Shown here piece by piece: positions 9,141-17,634 of a DNA stretch of 64,000 nt (its first letter is position 1; every line of letters begins with the position of its first letter). Source of the stretch: CBDCHC01 sp965277055. Lineage in GTDB: Bacteria; Pseudomonadota; Gammaproteobacteria; PS1; Pseudothioglobaceae. Both the position numbers and the translations under genes were made by a program. A model generated the notes under the pieces. That model was not told where the DNA came from. It saw only the letters and a program-made list of their open reading frames with translations, and did no database searches. Location: positions 248,001 to 312,000 of the forward strand of contig OZ255703.1 in assembly GCA_965277055.1 (NCBI GenBank). The letters are read 5' to 3'.

Positions 9141-9755
9141 TTAGATATTAAGCGTATTAAGATTTTTATAGTAAATAGATGTGCATTTCTTATAAAACAG
9201 TCCGGGGCTAATACCCCAAAATTCAATACTCCTAAACCCTTTTTTTAATAGGAAATCTACACCTTCTTTGTACTCTTCCCTTTCCGAGTCATCCAAAATA
9301 ATCACTCCATCGTTATTTAATAAATCTATCGATTTTTTTATACAACTCACTCTGTCACGACCATCTACCAAAATAAGATCATATTTAGTAGTAAATTGAG
9401 GGAATACATAATTTGAATTGTTATATTCTATATATTCAATTTGAGCATTTTTAGAAGCTGTATTAGAGATAAAATCAAACCAACTTTTATCGTGCTCTAA
9501 CGAGTGAACACTCTGAATCATATTAGCAAAAAATAAAGTTGAATTGACTGAACCAAATTCTAACAAACTATGATTGGTATTTAAACGTGGTTTGATAAAA
9601 TCAATAAACCCATAGGTAACCCACGGTAATGGATTATTCTCTTTATCTACAGGGGCACCAGTTTTGAATGACTGGTGCCATCCAATTTCATACAAATATC
9701 CAAATCGTAATAATGGAATTAGCTGTTTTAATATAAATTTAATTATGGTTTTCAT
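9141..9755 (-). CDS. Class I SAM-dependent methyltransferase-like protein
   Basis: 204-residue soluble protein. HSLLEFGSVNSTLFFANMI looks like the SAM-binding motif I region. VHSLEHDKSW fits the acidic ribose-binding position, and YDLILVDGRDR followed by GVIILDDSERE matches motifs of small O-methyltransferase-like proteins found in polysaccharide clusters. It overlaps capA by 4 bp. The substrate is unknown, and the motif I glycine pattern is weakened (GSVNST), so catalytic activity is not assured. Confidence 0.65.
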   Translation of the reverse strand: MKTIIKFILKQLIPLLRFGYLYEIGWHQSFKTGAPVDKENNPLPWVTYGFIDFIKPRLNTNHSLLEFGSVNSTLFFANMIQSVHSLEHDKSWFDFISNTASKNAQIEYIEYNNSNYVFPQFTTKYDLILVDGRDRVSCIKKSIDLLNNDGVIILDDSEREEYKEGVDFLLKKGFRSIEFWGISPGLFYKKCTSIYYKNLNTLNI

Positions 9756-10876
9756 TTTTGCTTATTTAACAATTTTAATGCTCTGATGGTTACAAATCTA
9801 TGAGTTTCAATTATGAGATTATGTATAAGCATTAGTCTTCTTTTCTTTAGGAATATTTTTGAAAAGAGGTATTTTTTTCCAAGCCATTTAAATTTCTCTT
9901 TTATTGAAATATTTTTAGGCATAGAGTTCAAAGCATATAAATAATAATCATGATAATAATTTTTATAACAATTTATAACTATATTATTTACATAATCATT
10001 GTAAGTACTTTCTAATAACTCGTTTAATGAGCTTATTGAAAAGTTTAAATTACTCTCAATTGCCAATGATACCTGATTATTTAGTTTATGATGAAATACG
10101 AGCTCAAAAGAATATGAGTCAGAGTCCTGAATTTCTAAACTTACGCTAAAACTTTCATTATCATTATGCGCAAAAGCATTGGTATCAAAATAGAAGTTTC
10201 CTAGACTATAAAAAATCATGCTTGAGCCATATTCCTCATAGCCCTGAGGGACATGGGGATGGTGTCCAATGATAAAATCAGCGCCCAAATCACATAATTC
10301 ACGATATCTAGTCCTAAATTCAGGAAGTGGTATCGGAACATCCTCAAGTCCAGCATGAGGACATACAATAACAAAGTCACACTTTATGTTTAGTTTGCGA
10401 ATTAATTCATCCAATGCAGCACTAAATAACCAAGCATATCCACCCTCCTCAATAGAGTCGGAGCAACCAAAACCATTCTCTGCACAACTAACTAATGCTA
10501 TTTTTAAATTATCTTGCTCAAAAATATACGGTTCATAAGCATCTAGATGATGAATTCCAGCTCCAAAATAATTTATATTGTTATAGTTTAATGATTCAAT
10601 AGTTTTTTTAAGGCCATCTATTCCATAGTCCATGATATGATTGTTAGCCAGTGTAACAGCATTGAAACCTGCATTAGCTAGATAGCTTATAGCATGGTTA
10701 TGCTGCGATAGCACTGGGCCAGCTTTATCAATAAGCACTCCTTCACTGATAAGTGGTGCCTCCAAATTACAGATTGACAAATCAGATTCTTTAACTATTT
10801 TGGATAGTTCTTCGCAAAGAAATCTTTCATTTCCAGTACTATTTACATAATCTCCAGCTATAAATAATTTAATCAT
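9752..10876 (-). CDS. CapA-family metallophosphoesterase-like protein
   Basis: Belongs to the CapA/PgsA poly-gamma-glutamate family, calcineurin-like in fold. It shows IKLFIAGDYVNS, DLSICNLEAPL, VTLANNHIMDYGIDGL, PHAGLEDVPIP and FIIGHHPHVPQGYEEY followed by IFYSLGNFYFD, all expected metal-site or fold motifs in order. There is no N-terminal membrane anchor, unlike capsule-associated CapA, so it is probably cytosolic. The ATG at 10876 is preferred over 10885 because it starts directly at the first beta strand. CapA-like genes are frequent in polysaccharide loci, but their reaction there is not settled. Confidence 0.8.
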   Translation of the reverse strand: MIKLFIAGDYVNSTGNERFLCEELSKIVKESDLSICNLEAPLISEGVLIDKAGPVLSQHNHAISYLANAGFNAVTLANNHIMDYGIDGLKKTIESLNYNNINYFGAGIHHLDAYEPYIFEQDNLKIALVSCAENGFGCSDSIEEGGYAWLFSAALDELIRKLNIKCDFVIVCPHAGLEDVPIPLPEFRTRYRELCDLGADFIIGHHPHVPQGYEEYGSSMIFYSLGNFYFDTNAFAHNDNESFSVSLEIQDSDSYSFELVFHHKLNNQVSLAIESNLNFSISSLNELLESTYNDYVNNIVINCYKNYYHDYYLYALNSMPKNISIKEKFKWLGKKYLFSKIFLKKRRLMLIHNLIIETHRFVTIRALKLLNKQK

Positions 10877-12617
10877 TTTGGTCAATTAAAGATAAAGCAA
10901 TAGATTGTAAAGTTAATAATTTACAATAATCTTTTGCACTACCTTCTAATGCTTGTAAATAAATTTGTTGAATGATTTTTTTAGGAATTAAGTTAAACAA
11001 TGGTGCCAATACTTCATCATATGTGTTAGCCAGCAGAGGGTAGACTCCATCAACTTTAGAGTTATTGAGTGCTGCAGTGTCGAAATCAAATTGTAGATCT
11101 GCATATTTAGAAGGCAGTATATGATTTAATTTGAAAAATCTAAAAATTCTAGACATGAAATAAATTAAGTTCTCAGGGGATTTTTTCAATGTTTTCAATC
11201 CATTGCTATTTGAGGCCACATGTGCTAAATACGGATAATGATTTCTAAACATTTCTTCAACAATAAACCTATCATCTAGATGCTTTTTAGACAAAGACAT
11301 GAAGAAGTTCACATATTCTGGGTTCATGTGAGGGCTTACTACAGGTAGTTTCCATTCAAGAGTTCTTGGGTAATACCCTATAAAATTTCTTTGGCGCGTC
11401 CATATATCAAACATCACTGCTTTTTGATATGTGAGCCCATTACTTCTGTTGAAGGATTTTTGAAATCTACTCAAAGCAACTAAATGATAGTCCTCGTGAC
11501 TAAAGGCATCATAGGATTCTAGTTCTTTTCGACTCCATATTTGGCTTTGAAAGAAATTATTCATACTCTCCCCTGGGATACTATCATTGCTAATATTAAG
11601 TAAAGAATTATGTTGTCCCGCTGGAACTCCAGTCATAAATCCAGAGGTTAGACATGCATTGCTAAACGAAGGAATAAAATTAGCAAGTTTAGTAAAAAAC
11701 TCTAATTGATACATTCCATGCATATGCATTGAGCTACCAAAAATATCATGTATTTCAAATAAAAATGGCTTTTCGAGAAAAGAACAAGGTAATTCTATAA
11801 ATTGCCATTTTATGCCAAGTTTGTTAGTCATTAATCGGGCAGAAACTTCTTCAACAGATCCTGGTGTTCCATATGTAAAACAATAAAGCTTTTCTTTCAA
11901 TTCAGGTATCTCTGATATTGCAGCTAAAATTAATCTAGAATCATACCCAGAAGATAGTGGAAGAATAATAACATCATAACTTAATAAAGCATTGTGTACA
12001 AGTTGTTTATTTAAGTAATAGAATTGTTCGGCAACGTCTTTTTTGCTCATATTCTTTCTACTAACAGAATAATCAATTGAATTTAAATTCTCAATATTTA
12101 TTGAGTTACTTTCAATCTCAAAAGTATATAAACTATCTGGCTCATTGCTGTATATATTTTTAAAAATAGTTTCATTATCAATAAGATGACTATATCGCAT
12201 AAATCCGAAGATACTTGATTCATTTAAAGACTTAGCTTTGGGATAGACCCCCTTAACAACACAAGGTTCTATGTTTGATATTAGTAAATTATTTTCAAAA
12301 AAATAAAAAACTGGAATTGACCCAGCATAATCATTTCTAATACTAATAGATTTAGGTGAAATGCTTATCTCTAGAAATCTATCGGTTTCTAAAGCATTAT
12401 TGCCCAAATTGCCAATTGGAAAGGTAATGCACTCATTAGCATGAATAAACTCCACAGATTCTGAGTACACAATAGACAAATTTATTTTGTTAATTTTAAA
12501 ACTTCTTATTTGATAATTATGGTGATTGGCAAGTTTTTCCAAATGTAAAAGAGATTTTTGATAACTAATACTATTTTTTTTAAGGTTTGATATTAAAAAT
12601 GCAATATTTCGATTCAT
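10869..12617 (-). CDS. Asparagine synthase-like (PP-loop) protein of the polysaccharide locus
   Basis: 582-residue AsnB-like protein. The N-terminal part resembles a degenerate glutaminase domain: there is no Cys at position 2, so it cannot use glutamine directly. The ATP-binding PP-loop is LPLSSGYDSRLILAA. Homologues in O-antigen/capsule clusters are thought to amidate a uronic acid or another carboxylate, but others are of unknown role. It ends 8 bp inside capA. The adjacent epimerase at 18951 could supply a uronic acid substrate; this link is inference. Confidence 0.72.
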   Translation of the reverse strand: MNRNIAFLISNLKKNSISYQKSLLHLEKLANHHNYQIRSFKINKINLSIVYSESVEFIHANECITFPIGNLGNNALETDRFLEISISPKSISIRNDYAGSIPVFYFFENNLLISNIEPCVVKGVYPKAKSLNESSIFGFMRYSHLIDNETIFKNIYSNEPDSLYTFEIESNSINIENLNSIDYSVSRKNMSKKDVAEQFYYLNKQLVHNALLSYDVIILPLSSGYDSRLILAAISEIPELKEKLYCFTYGTPGSVEEVSARLMTNKLGIKWQFIELPCSFLEKPFLFEIHDIFGSSMHMHGMYQLEFFTKLANFIPSFSNACLTSGFMTGVPAGQHNSLLNISNDSIPGESMNNFFQSQIWSRKELESYDAFSHEDYHLVALSRFQKSFNRSNGLTYQKAVMFDIWTRQRNFIGYYPRTLEWKLPVVSPHMNPEYVNFFMSLSKKHLDDRFIVEEMFRNHYPYLAHVASNSNGLKTLKKSPENLIYFMSRIFRFFKLNHILPSKYADLQFDFDTAALNNSKVDGVYPLLANTYDEVLAPLFNLIPKKIIQQIYLQALEGSAKDYCKLLTLQSIALSLIDQND

Positions 12618-12624
12618 CTTTTGG

Positions 12625-13953
12625 TTATGTCTTTTTAAAAATTAAAACCCTCCAAAACAACATTGATTTAAAAAACATACTGACAGTTTTTCTTGTTTTG
12701 CGGAAGAGGAGAGGGAATATTAAAGCAACAAAAATTTGACTAAGTAATGTACTAATGGCTGCACCTATGGAGTCAAATAGTGGAATAAGCATATAATTTA
12801 AAATGATATTCACAGTGATTCCAAGTAAAACATAGTATAGACTGAATATTTGTAAATTATGGATTATAATCCATTTGGAACGCATTGTTCCATAAAAGGA
12901 AAATACTAAACTCCATATCAATATTTGTAACACAATCGCCGCATCCTGATACTCGTTTTTATAAAGTAAAGAAATGATTTGTTCACTATAGAAAGTAAAT
13001 ACTAGTGCAATAAATAACGCAATAAAAATCACTAATGTAAAAAATTTGGTAGTTAAAATATCTAACTGCGTATGGTTTTGCGAGTAACGAATCATTAAAG
13101 GAAAGACAGCAGTAGAGATGGCTATTGAAATAAAATTCCAACCCTCTGAAAGTTTCAATGCTGCTGCATAAATGCCCACTTCATACTCACCTGCAATATG
13201 AAGAAGCATTATTTGGTCAATTTTCATATATAGCGTGATAGAAATTGCACTGAATAGTAATGGCCAACTTTTTTTTAATAAAGGACTCATCCATTCAAGA
13301 CGCATCATTGATATGGATAAAGTATTTTTGAGTCTATAAAAAAACCAAATATTAATTATTCCGATGCACAAAAATTCCAAAGTAAATGTCAAAACTATTG
13401 GCCATATTCCATAATCAAAATAAATGAAGAACATTTTGGCAATCAGGCCAATTGACAAACCTATTATGCTAGCTATACTGGCAAATTTTATTTGCTCTTG
13501 AGACTGAAAATAGAACTCAAAAATATTAAGAGCTTGAAACAGTATTAACAGTGAAAATAGCGCTATCAAATCTGAAACCTGGGTGCGATCATGAGCAATT
13601 ATTGCAATAATTATTACCAACCCTATAGTTAGTAAGGCTACAAATATTTTTAACATCAACGCCAATAACAAAACTCCATATTTCTCTTTGTGATTATCAA
13701 TCAAAAATTTTACAATATTTACATCCATTCCAAGAGAAGCCAAAACACCAAAAAGTGTCACAAACGTATGTGCATATGAAAATAACCCAAATTCCTGAGG
13801 ATCTAAATAGTTTGCTAATTGTATCCATGTTATAAGCATAACAAATGCTCGAAATACTTTATCTGCTACTGACCATGAAATATTCCAAATAATACCTTGA
13901 TTAGATTTTATGAACCTAATAAGTTTAGATAGAATTTTTAAATTATTTCCCAT
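12625..13953 (-). CDS. Wzx-type oligosaccharide flippase
   Basis: 442-residue, highly hydrophobic protein with about twelve membrane segments and the MOP/Wzx pattern. The N-terminus WNISWSVADKVFRAFVMLITWIQ and LANYLDPQEFGLFSYAHTFV are typical of flippases that move undecaprenyl-PP-linked repeat units across the inner membrane. Its start overlaps by 16 bp the end of the decayed phosphodiesterase-like gene. No Wzy polymerase is recognisable elsewhere in the operon, so the polymerisation step or a single-unit pathway is unresolved. Confidence 0.85.
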   Translation of the reverse strand: MGNNLKILSKLIRFIKSNQGIIWNISWSVADKVFRAFVMLITWIQLANYLDPQEFGLFSYAHTFVTLFGVLASLGMDVNIVKFLIDNHKEKYGVLLLALMLKIFVALLTIGLVIIIAIIAHDRTQVSDLIALFSLLILFQALNIFEFYFQSQEQIKFASIASIIGLSIGLIAKMFFIYFDYGIWPIVLTFTLEFLCIGIINIWFFYRLKNTLSISMMRLEWMSPLLKKSWPLLFSAISITLYMKIDQIMLLHIAGEYEVGIYAAALKLSEGWNFISIAISTAVFPLMIRYSQNHTQLDILTTKFFTLVIFIALFIALVFTFYSEQIISLLYKNEYQDAAIVLQILIWSLVFSFYGTMRSKWIIIHNLQIFSLYYVLLGITVNIILNYMLIPLFDSIGAAISTLLSQIFVALIFPLLFRKTRKTVSMFFKSMLFWRVLIFKKT

Positions 13954-14287
13954 TTAGGAATAGTATGTATTTTTGAACAAATTGCATCAAACTCAATATC
14001 ATTTTCTTTTATATATGTTCTATATTCAGACATTTTTTCTTGTTGGTTTTGCAATTCAGGGGATACAAAGCAAAGTTTATAGCCCCACTTTTTTAGCTTC
14101 TGAAATGCTTCATAATCAATCGGCACTTTAGAAAAACAATCAACCCAAACCCAAGCAACTTTACCTCTCATATTCTTAAGAGTATCCATCCCCTCAAATT
14201 CTGAAAGCCTAAGGGCAATATTGTGCTCCCCTTTTTTTGATAATGAGTATATCATTGGGAAACTAGAGTCAAGGAAAAAATATTTTT
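13938..14287 (-). pseudogene. C-terminal remnant of a phosphodiesterase-like (TIM-barrel) polysaccharide protein
   Basis: About 116 residues, open from the IS end. The frame starts within KYFFLDSSFP and runs on through an internal Met (14255). KVAWVWVDCF, KLCFVSPELQ and DAICSKI are segments I associate with the C-terminal half of glycerophosphodiester/PI-PLC-like barrel proteins in capsule loci; this is recognition by eye, with no search. The N-terminal half is absent. It cannot be the rest of the gene on the other side of the IS, which is a class II aldolase. So either the IS insertion was accompanied by deletion, or the fusion is older. Confidence 0.6.
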
Positions 14288-15026
14288 GGGTCTTGACTAG
14301 TTAAGCGGTCTATTTCTTAACTCTTTAAGTAAAATATTATACATATTTTTATCTCTATTATTAAATCTAAATTCACACTCCTTAAGATGAAGCTCAAACT
14401 TAGACTTATCCATACCTCTAAACTTAGATAATCTAGTCTTAGCATAGCCCCAAAATGACTCTATACCATTAATGTGAGACTTACCACGGACAAATTCATT
14501 TGTGCCGTGGTCTACTCTTAAGTGTTTCTTATAGCCGAAGTCTACTAAACCATTATAGCCACGCCAACCATCAGAATGAATAACACTATCTAGTTCTACC
14601 TTGCCTCGTATAACCGCTTGCAGTGTAGCACTTTTGCAATTTGGTACTATTTCGGTATACACATTCCCACCACGTTTTAAAATACCAAATACAATAGTTT
14701 TACCTAAAGCTCCACGACCTCTTTTGCCTTTGACTCTTTTTGCTCCAAAGTAACTTTCATCAACCTCAACCTCCCCTTTAGGGTGAGGGGGTTGGGTTGT
14801 TGAAAGTTCTACTAACCTTTGTCTAATAAGCAACAATATTTTGTTAATAGTGTTTCTATTGAGGTGAGTAAAGTGAGCAATTTGTTCTGCTGTTAAATCA
14901 GCACAAAAATATCTTAAAACTTCTCTAAATTTAGCCTCTGTAATTCTTGAACGATGATAATACTTGTTTTTCAATGTCATAACTAGTATTTTAAGCATTT
15001 TACAAATGCTTAACTAGTCAAGACCC
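14288..15026 (-). mobile_element. IS1595-family insertion sequence (IS1016-like), 739 bp
   Basis: The ends are perfect 19-bp inverted repeats at 14288-14306 and 15008-15026, beginning GGGTCTTGACTAGTTAAGC. One transposase gene fills the element. An exact 8-bp target duplication directly abutting both ends is not present. The left flank ends atattttt, and the same octamer occurs on the right only after two extra T bases. This may be a slipped duplication, chance AT-richness, or a sign of rearrangement. It lies in the polysaccharide operon between two gene fragments. Confidence 0.9.
14297..14998 (-). CDS. IS1595-family transposase
   Basis: 233-residue transposase that looks intact. An N-terminal region resembling the zinc-ribbon/helix part of the family is reduced. 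The catalytic core has VEVDESYFGAKRVKG (Asp80), GKTIVFGILKRGG, VIHSDGWRGYNGL (Asp143) and HINGIESFWGYAK (Glu180), followed by LKECEFRFNNR. ATG at residue 8 (MTLKNKYYHRSRI) is an alternative start. The coding frame reaches to within 10-30 bp of both inverted repeats, so the element could still be mobile. Confidence 0.93.
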   Translation of the reverse strand: MLKILVMTLKNKYYHRSRITEAKFREVLRYFCADLTAEQIAHFTHLNRNTINKILLLIRQRLVELSTTQPPHPKGEVEVDESYFGAKRVKGKRGRGALGKTIVFGILKRGGNVYTEIVPNCKSATLQAVIRGKVELDSVIHSDGWRGYNGLVDFGYKKHLRVDHGTNEFVRGKSHINGIESFWGYAKTRLSKFRGMDKSKFELHLKECEFRFNNRDKNMYNILLKELRNRPLN

Positions 15027-15469
15027 TTATATTTTTTACAATACTTGCTAATTTCCACCCTGGTTTAGTATATGGAATAAATTTATGATTAAATTGTGAG
15101 AATATCTGTTGGAGTTGCGAAGAATCGCCTTGAATTAAGTGAGAAATGGCATTAACTGAATGAGTATGAAGAACAAATTTAAATGACATTAGTGCATGAA
15201 GCGGTGTTTCAATTGATGGCTTAAGTATTTCATTATATTTAGAAATTTCTGTCATATACTCTTTTTCAGAATCAATAGAGTCAATAATATTGTGGTAATT
15301 TACATTTACAAAAATGTTTTCGTTCAAAGCATCTTTCATCCACTTGCCAGATGCCTTTATTGACATTTGCTTACCTTCTTTTATAGATATATTTCCACCA
15401 GCCCCCCTGTATCAAATTAATATCTTGACCGATTTGAGCAGTAAACCTTTTTAAATCTTCTGTAATCAT
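15027..15469 (-). pseudogene. Class II aldolase/adducin-family gene, frameshifted and cut by the IS
   Basis: The start ATG at 15469 forms an ATGA overlap with the fcl stop, as expected of an operon gene. Translation proceeds MITEDLKRF...INLIQG, then goes out of frame at a run of six G (plus-strand C run 15402-15407). With five G the frame reads GAGGNISIK and continues into MSIKASGKWMKDA. The frame then carries the conserved ETPLHALM and VLHTHSVNAIS (metal-site H-x-H) and ends in the IS. Only about 147 of the expected ~220 residues remain, so the gene is dead twice over unless the G run varies and the missing end is dispensable. Confidence 0.8.
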
Positions 15470-16509
15470 ATTCGCAAATAATATTTATATATTTGGTAGA
15501 TACCACTTTCTATATTGGTGCAATATTTCCAACTCAACTCACTCAATTTTTCAGTTTTTGTGCGTTTTACCAAGGTTCCATCTGGCTTATCAAAGTTAAA
15601 TACTAATTCACCACTAAATCCAACAATTTGTTTGATGAACTCAGCGAGTTCTTGAATACTAATATCTTCCCCAGTGCCAATGTTAATGTGCGTATTTTTT
15701 ACTTCAGCCATATTTTTACTCAGGTCAGAAAAATTCACATGCTGCATAATGTGCACACATGCATCTGCCATATCTTCACTATAGAGAAATTCCCTTCTTG
15801 GTTTGCCGCTACCCCATACTTCTACCTGATGTTCATTTACTCCAAACTTTTCAAGATATGCTCTAGCTTCTCTTTCGGATGATATACCTAAATCATTCAT
15901 TACTGCGGTAATATTACCTTCGCTTAATAATTTTGCTAAGTGCATTTTGCGAAGTAGTGCAGGGAGTACATGTGAGGTTTCTAAATCAAAGTTGTCGTTC
16001 GGGCCGTATAAATTTGTCGGCATTACTGATATAAAATTTGTTCCATACTGAAGATTATAACTTTCGCACATTTTTATGCCCGCTATCTTTGCTATTGCAT
16101 ACGGTTCATTAGTATATTCTAACTCGCTCGTGAGCAATGAATCCTCACTCATCGGTTGTGGGCAATTCTTTGGGTAAATACATGTAGAGCCTAAAAACAA
16201 TAACTTCTTCACGCCACTCTTATAACTCTGGTGAATCACATTATTCTGAATTTGCAGATTCTGATAGATAAAGTCTGCTCTATAGGTATTATTCGCTACA
16301 ATCCCGCCAACTTTTGCTGCTGCTAAAAACACATATTCAGGTTGTTCTGTTTGAAAAAACTCTTGTGTTGTTCGTTGGTCGGTTAAGTCTAATTCTGTGT
16401 GCGTTTTAACTATGAGATTATGATACCCCTTAGCTTGTAAGGACTTTACAAGTGCTGAGCCTACCAACCCTCGGTGTCCTGCTACATAAATTTTAGAATT
16501 ACATTCCAT
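15466..16509 (-). CDS. fcl: GDP-L-fucose synthase
   Basis: NADPH-dependent 3,5-epimerase/4-reductase that turns GDP-4-keto-6-deoxymannose into GDP-L-fucose. It has the Rossmann motif VAGHRGLVGSAL, FLGSTCIYPKNCPQPM, the catalytic EPYAIAKIAGIKMCESYN and VEVWGSGKPRREFLYSEDMAD, all characteristic of Fcl/WcaG. The 347 residues are slightly longer than the ~320 average, owing to a middle insertion around SEGNITAVMNDLGISSEREA. Its start overlaps the gmd stop by one base. Together with manC and gmd it completes GDP-fucose synthesis from mannose-1-phosphate. Confidence 0.95.
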   Translation of the reverse strand: MECNSKIYVAGHRGLVGSALVKSLQAKGYHNLIVKTHTELDLTDQRTTQEFFQTEQPEYVFLAAAKVGGIVANNTYRADFIYQNLQIQNNVIHQSYKSGVKKLLFLGSTCIYPKNCPQPMSEDSLLTSELEYTNEPYAIAKIAGIKMCESYNLQYGTNFISVMPTNLYGPNDNFDLETSHVLPALLRKMHLAKLLSEGNITAVMNDLGISSEREARAYLEKFGVNEHQVEVWGSGKPRREFLYSEDMADACVHIMQHVNFSDLSKNMAEVKNTHINIGTGEDISIQELAEFIKQIVGFSGELVFNFDKPDGTLVKRTKTEKLSELSWKYCTNIESGIYQIYKYYLRI

Positions 16510-17624
16510 TACTCAAAATAACTCATTGTTGAATATCCACCCGCTTTCAAATACACATCTTTAGTCATTAGTTTTAAGTCACTTTGCATCATATCACTCA
16601 CTAATGTTTCAAGGTTAAATTCTCTTCTCCAGCCGAGTTTTTCTTCTGCTTTAGATGGATCACCAAGCAATAAATCTACTTCAGTTGGTCTAAAGTAACG
16701 CTCATCAACAGCCAATACTTCGGTGCCAATTGCTACTTGGTACTCAGGGGTATTGCACATAGCCACATATCCTTTTTCTGCCACTCCTTCGCCTCTAAAC
16801 TCCAACTCAATGCCCACATGCTTAAATGCCATACACACAAAGTCACGCACTGTAGTCGTTTGCCCAGTAGCGATAACCCAGTCTTCTGGTTCGTCTGCTT
16901 GCAGTATCATCCACATCATTTTGATGTAATCTTTGGCGTGCCCCCAGTCTCTTTTGGCATCTAGGTTTCCTAGGTAAAGTTTATCTTGCAAACCGAGGGC
17001 AATTTTACTCACTGCTCTGGTGATTTTCCGAGTCACAAATGTTTCTCCACGGATAGGACTCTCATGATTAAACAAAATGCCGTTACAGGCAAAAATATTA
17101 TATGCTTCGCGGTAGTTTACTGTTATCCAGTAGGCATACATTTTTGCCACCGCATACGGGCTACGTGGATAGAATGGTGTGTTTTCATTTTGTGGTGTTT
17201 CTACTACCTTACCATAGAGTTCTGAGGTAGATGCTTGGTAGATTTTGGTTTTTTGCTCAAGCCCTAATAAGCGAATGGCTTCTAAAATGCGTAATGTGCC
17301 TATGCCATCAGCGTTAGCAGTGTATTCTGGTGTTTCAAATGACACTGCCACATGACTCATTGCAGCAAGATTATATATTTCATCAGGTTGAGTTTCCTCA
17401 ATGATGCGAGTCAAGTTCATAGAGTCAGTCATATCACCGTGATGTAAAAAGAACCTCACCTGCTCCTCATGAGGGTCTTGATATAAATGATCAATTCGGT
17501 CAGTATTAAAGAGTGAACTTCTGCGCTTGATGCCATGCACAATATAGCCTTTTTTTAATAAAAATTCAGCTAAATATGCCCCATCTTGTCCGGTGATTCC
17601 AGTGATTAATGCTACTTTATTCAT
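16509..17624 (-). CDS. gmd: GDP-mannose 4,6-dehydratase
   Basis: Converts GDP-mannose to GDP-4-keto-6-deoxymannose using bound NADP. Diagnostic segments are ITGITGQDGAYLAEFLLKKG, GIKRRSSLFNTDRIDHLY, YQASTSELYG, and the catalytic YPRSPYAVAKMYAYW. FNHESPIRGETFVTRKI is almost invariant in Gmd. The 371 residues match the family. It lies between manC (10-bp gap) and fcl (1-bp overlap) in the minus-strand operon. Confidence 0.96.
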   Translation of the reverse strand: MNKVALITGITGQDGAYLAEFLLKKGYIVHGIKRRSSLFNTDRIDHLYQDPHEEQVRFFLHHGDMTDSMNLTRIIEETQPDEIYNLAAMSHVAVSFETPEYTANADGIGTLRILEAIRLLGLEQKTKIYQASTSELYGKVVETPQNENTPFYPRSPYAVAKMYAYWITVNYREAYNIFACNGILFNHESPIRGETFVTRKITRAVSKIALGLQDKLYLGNLDAKRDWGHAKDYIKMMWMILQADEPEDWVIATGQTTTVRDFVCMAFKHVGIELEFRGEGVAEKGYVAMCNTPEYQVAIGTEVLAVDERYFRPTEVDLLLGDPSKAEEKLGWRREFNLETLVSDMMQSDLKLMTKDVYLKAGGYSTMSYFE

Positions 17625-17634
17625 AATTTATATG

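Noticed and set aside
14278..15036. Clean 8-bp target-site duplication for the IS
   Set aside because: The octamer atattttt abuts the left end, but on the right it is offset by two bases; in such AT-rich sequence this cannot be accepted as a duplication.
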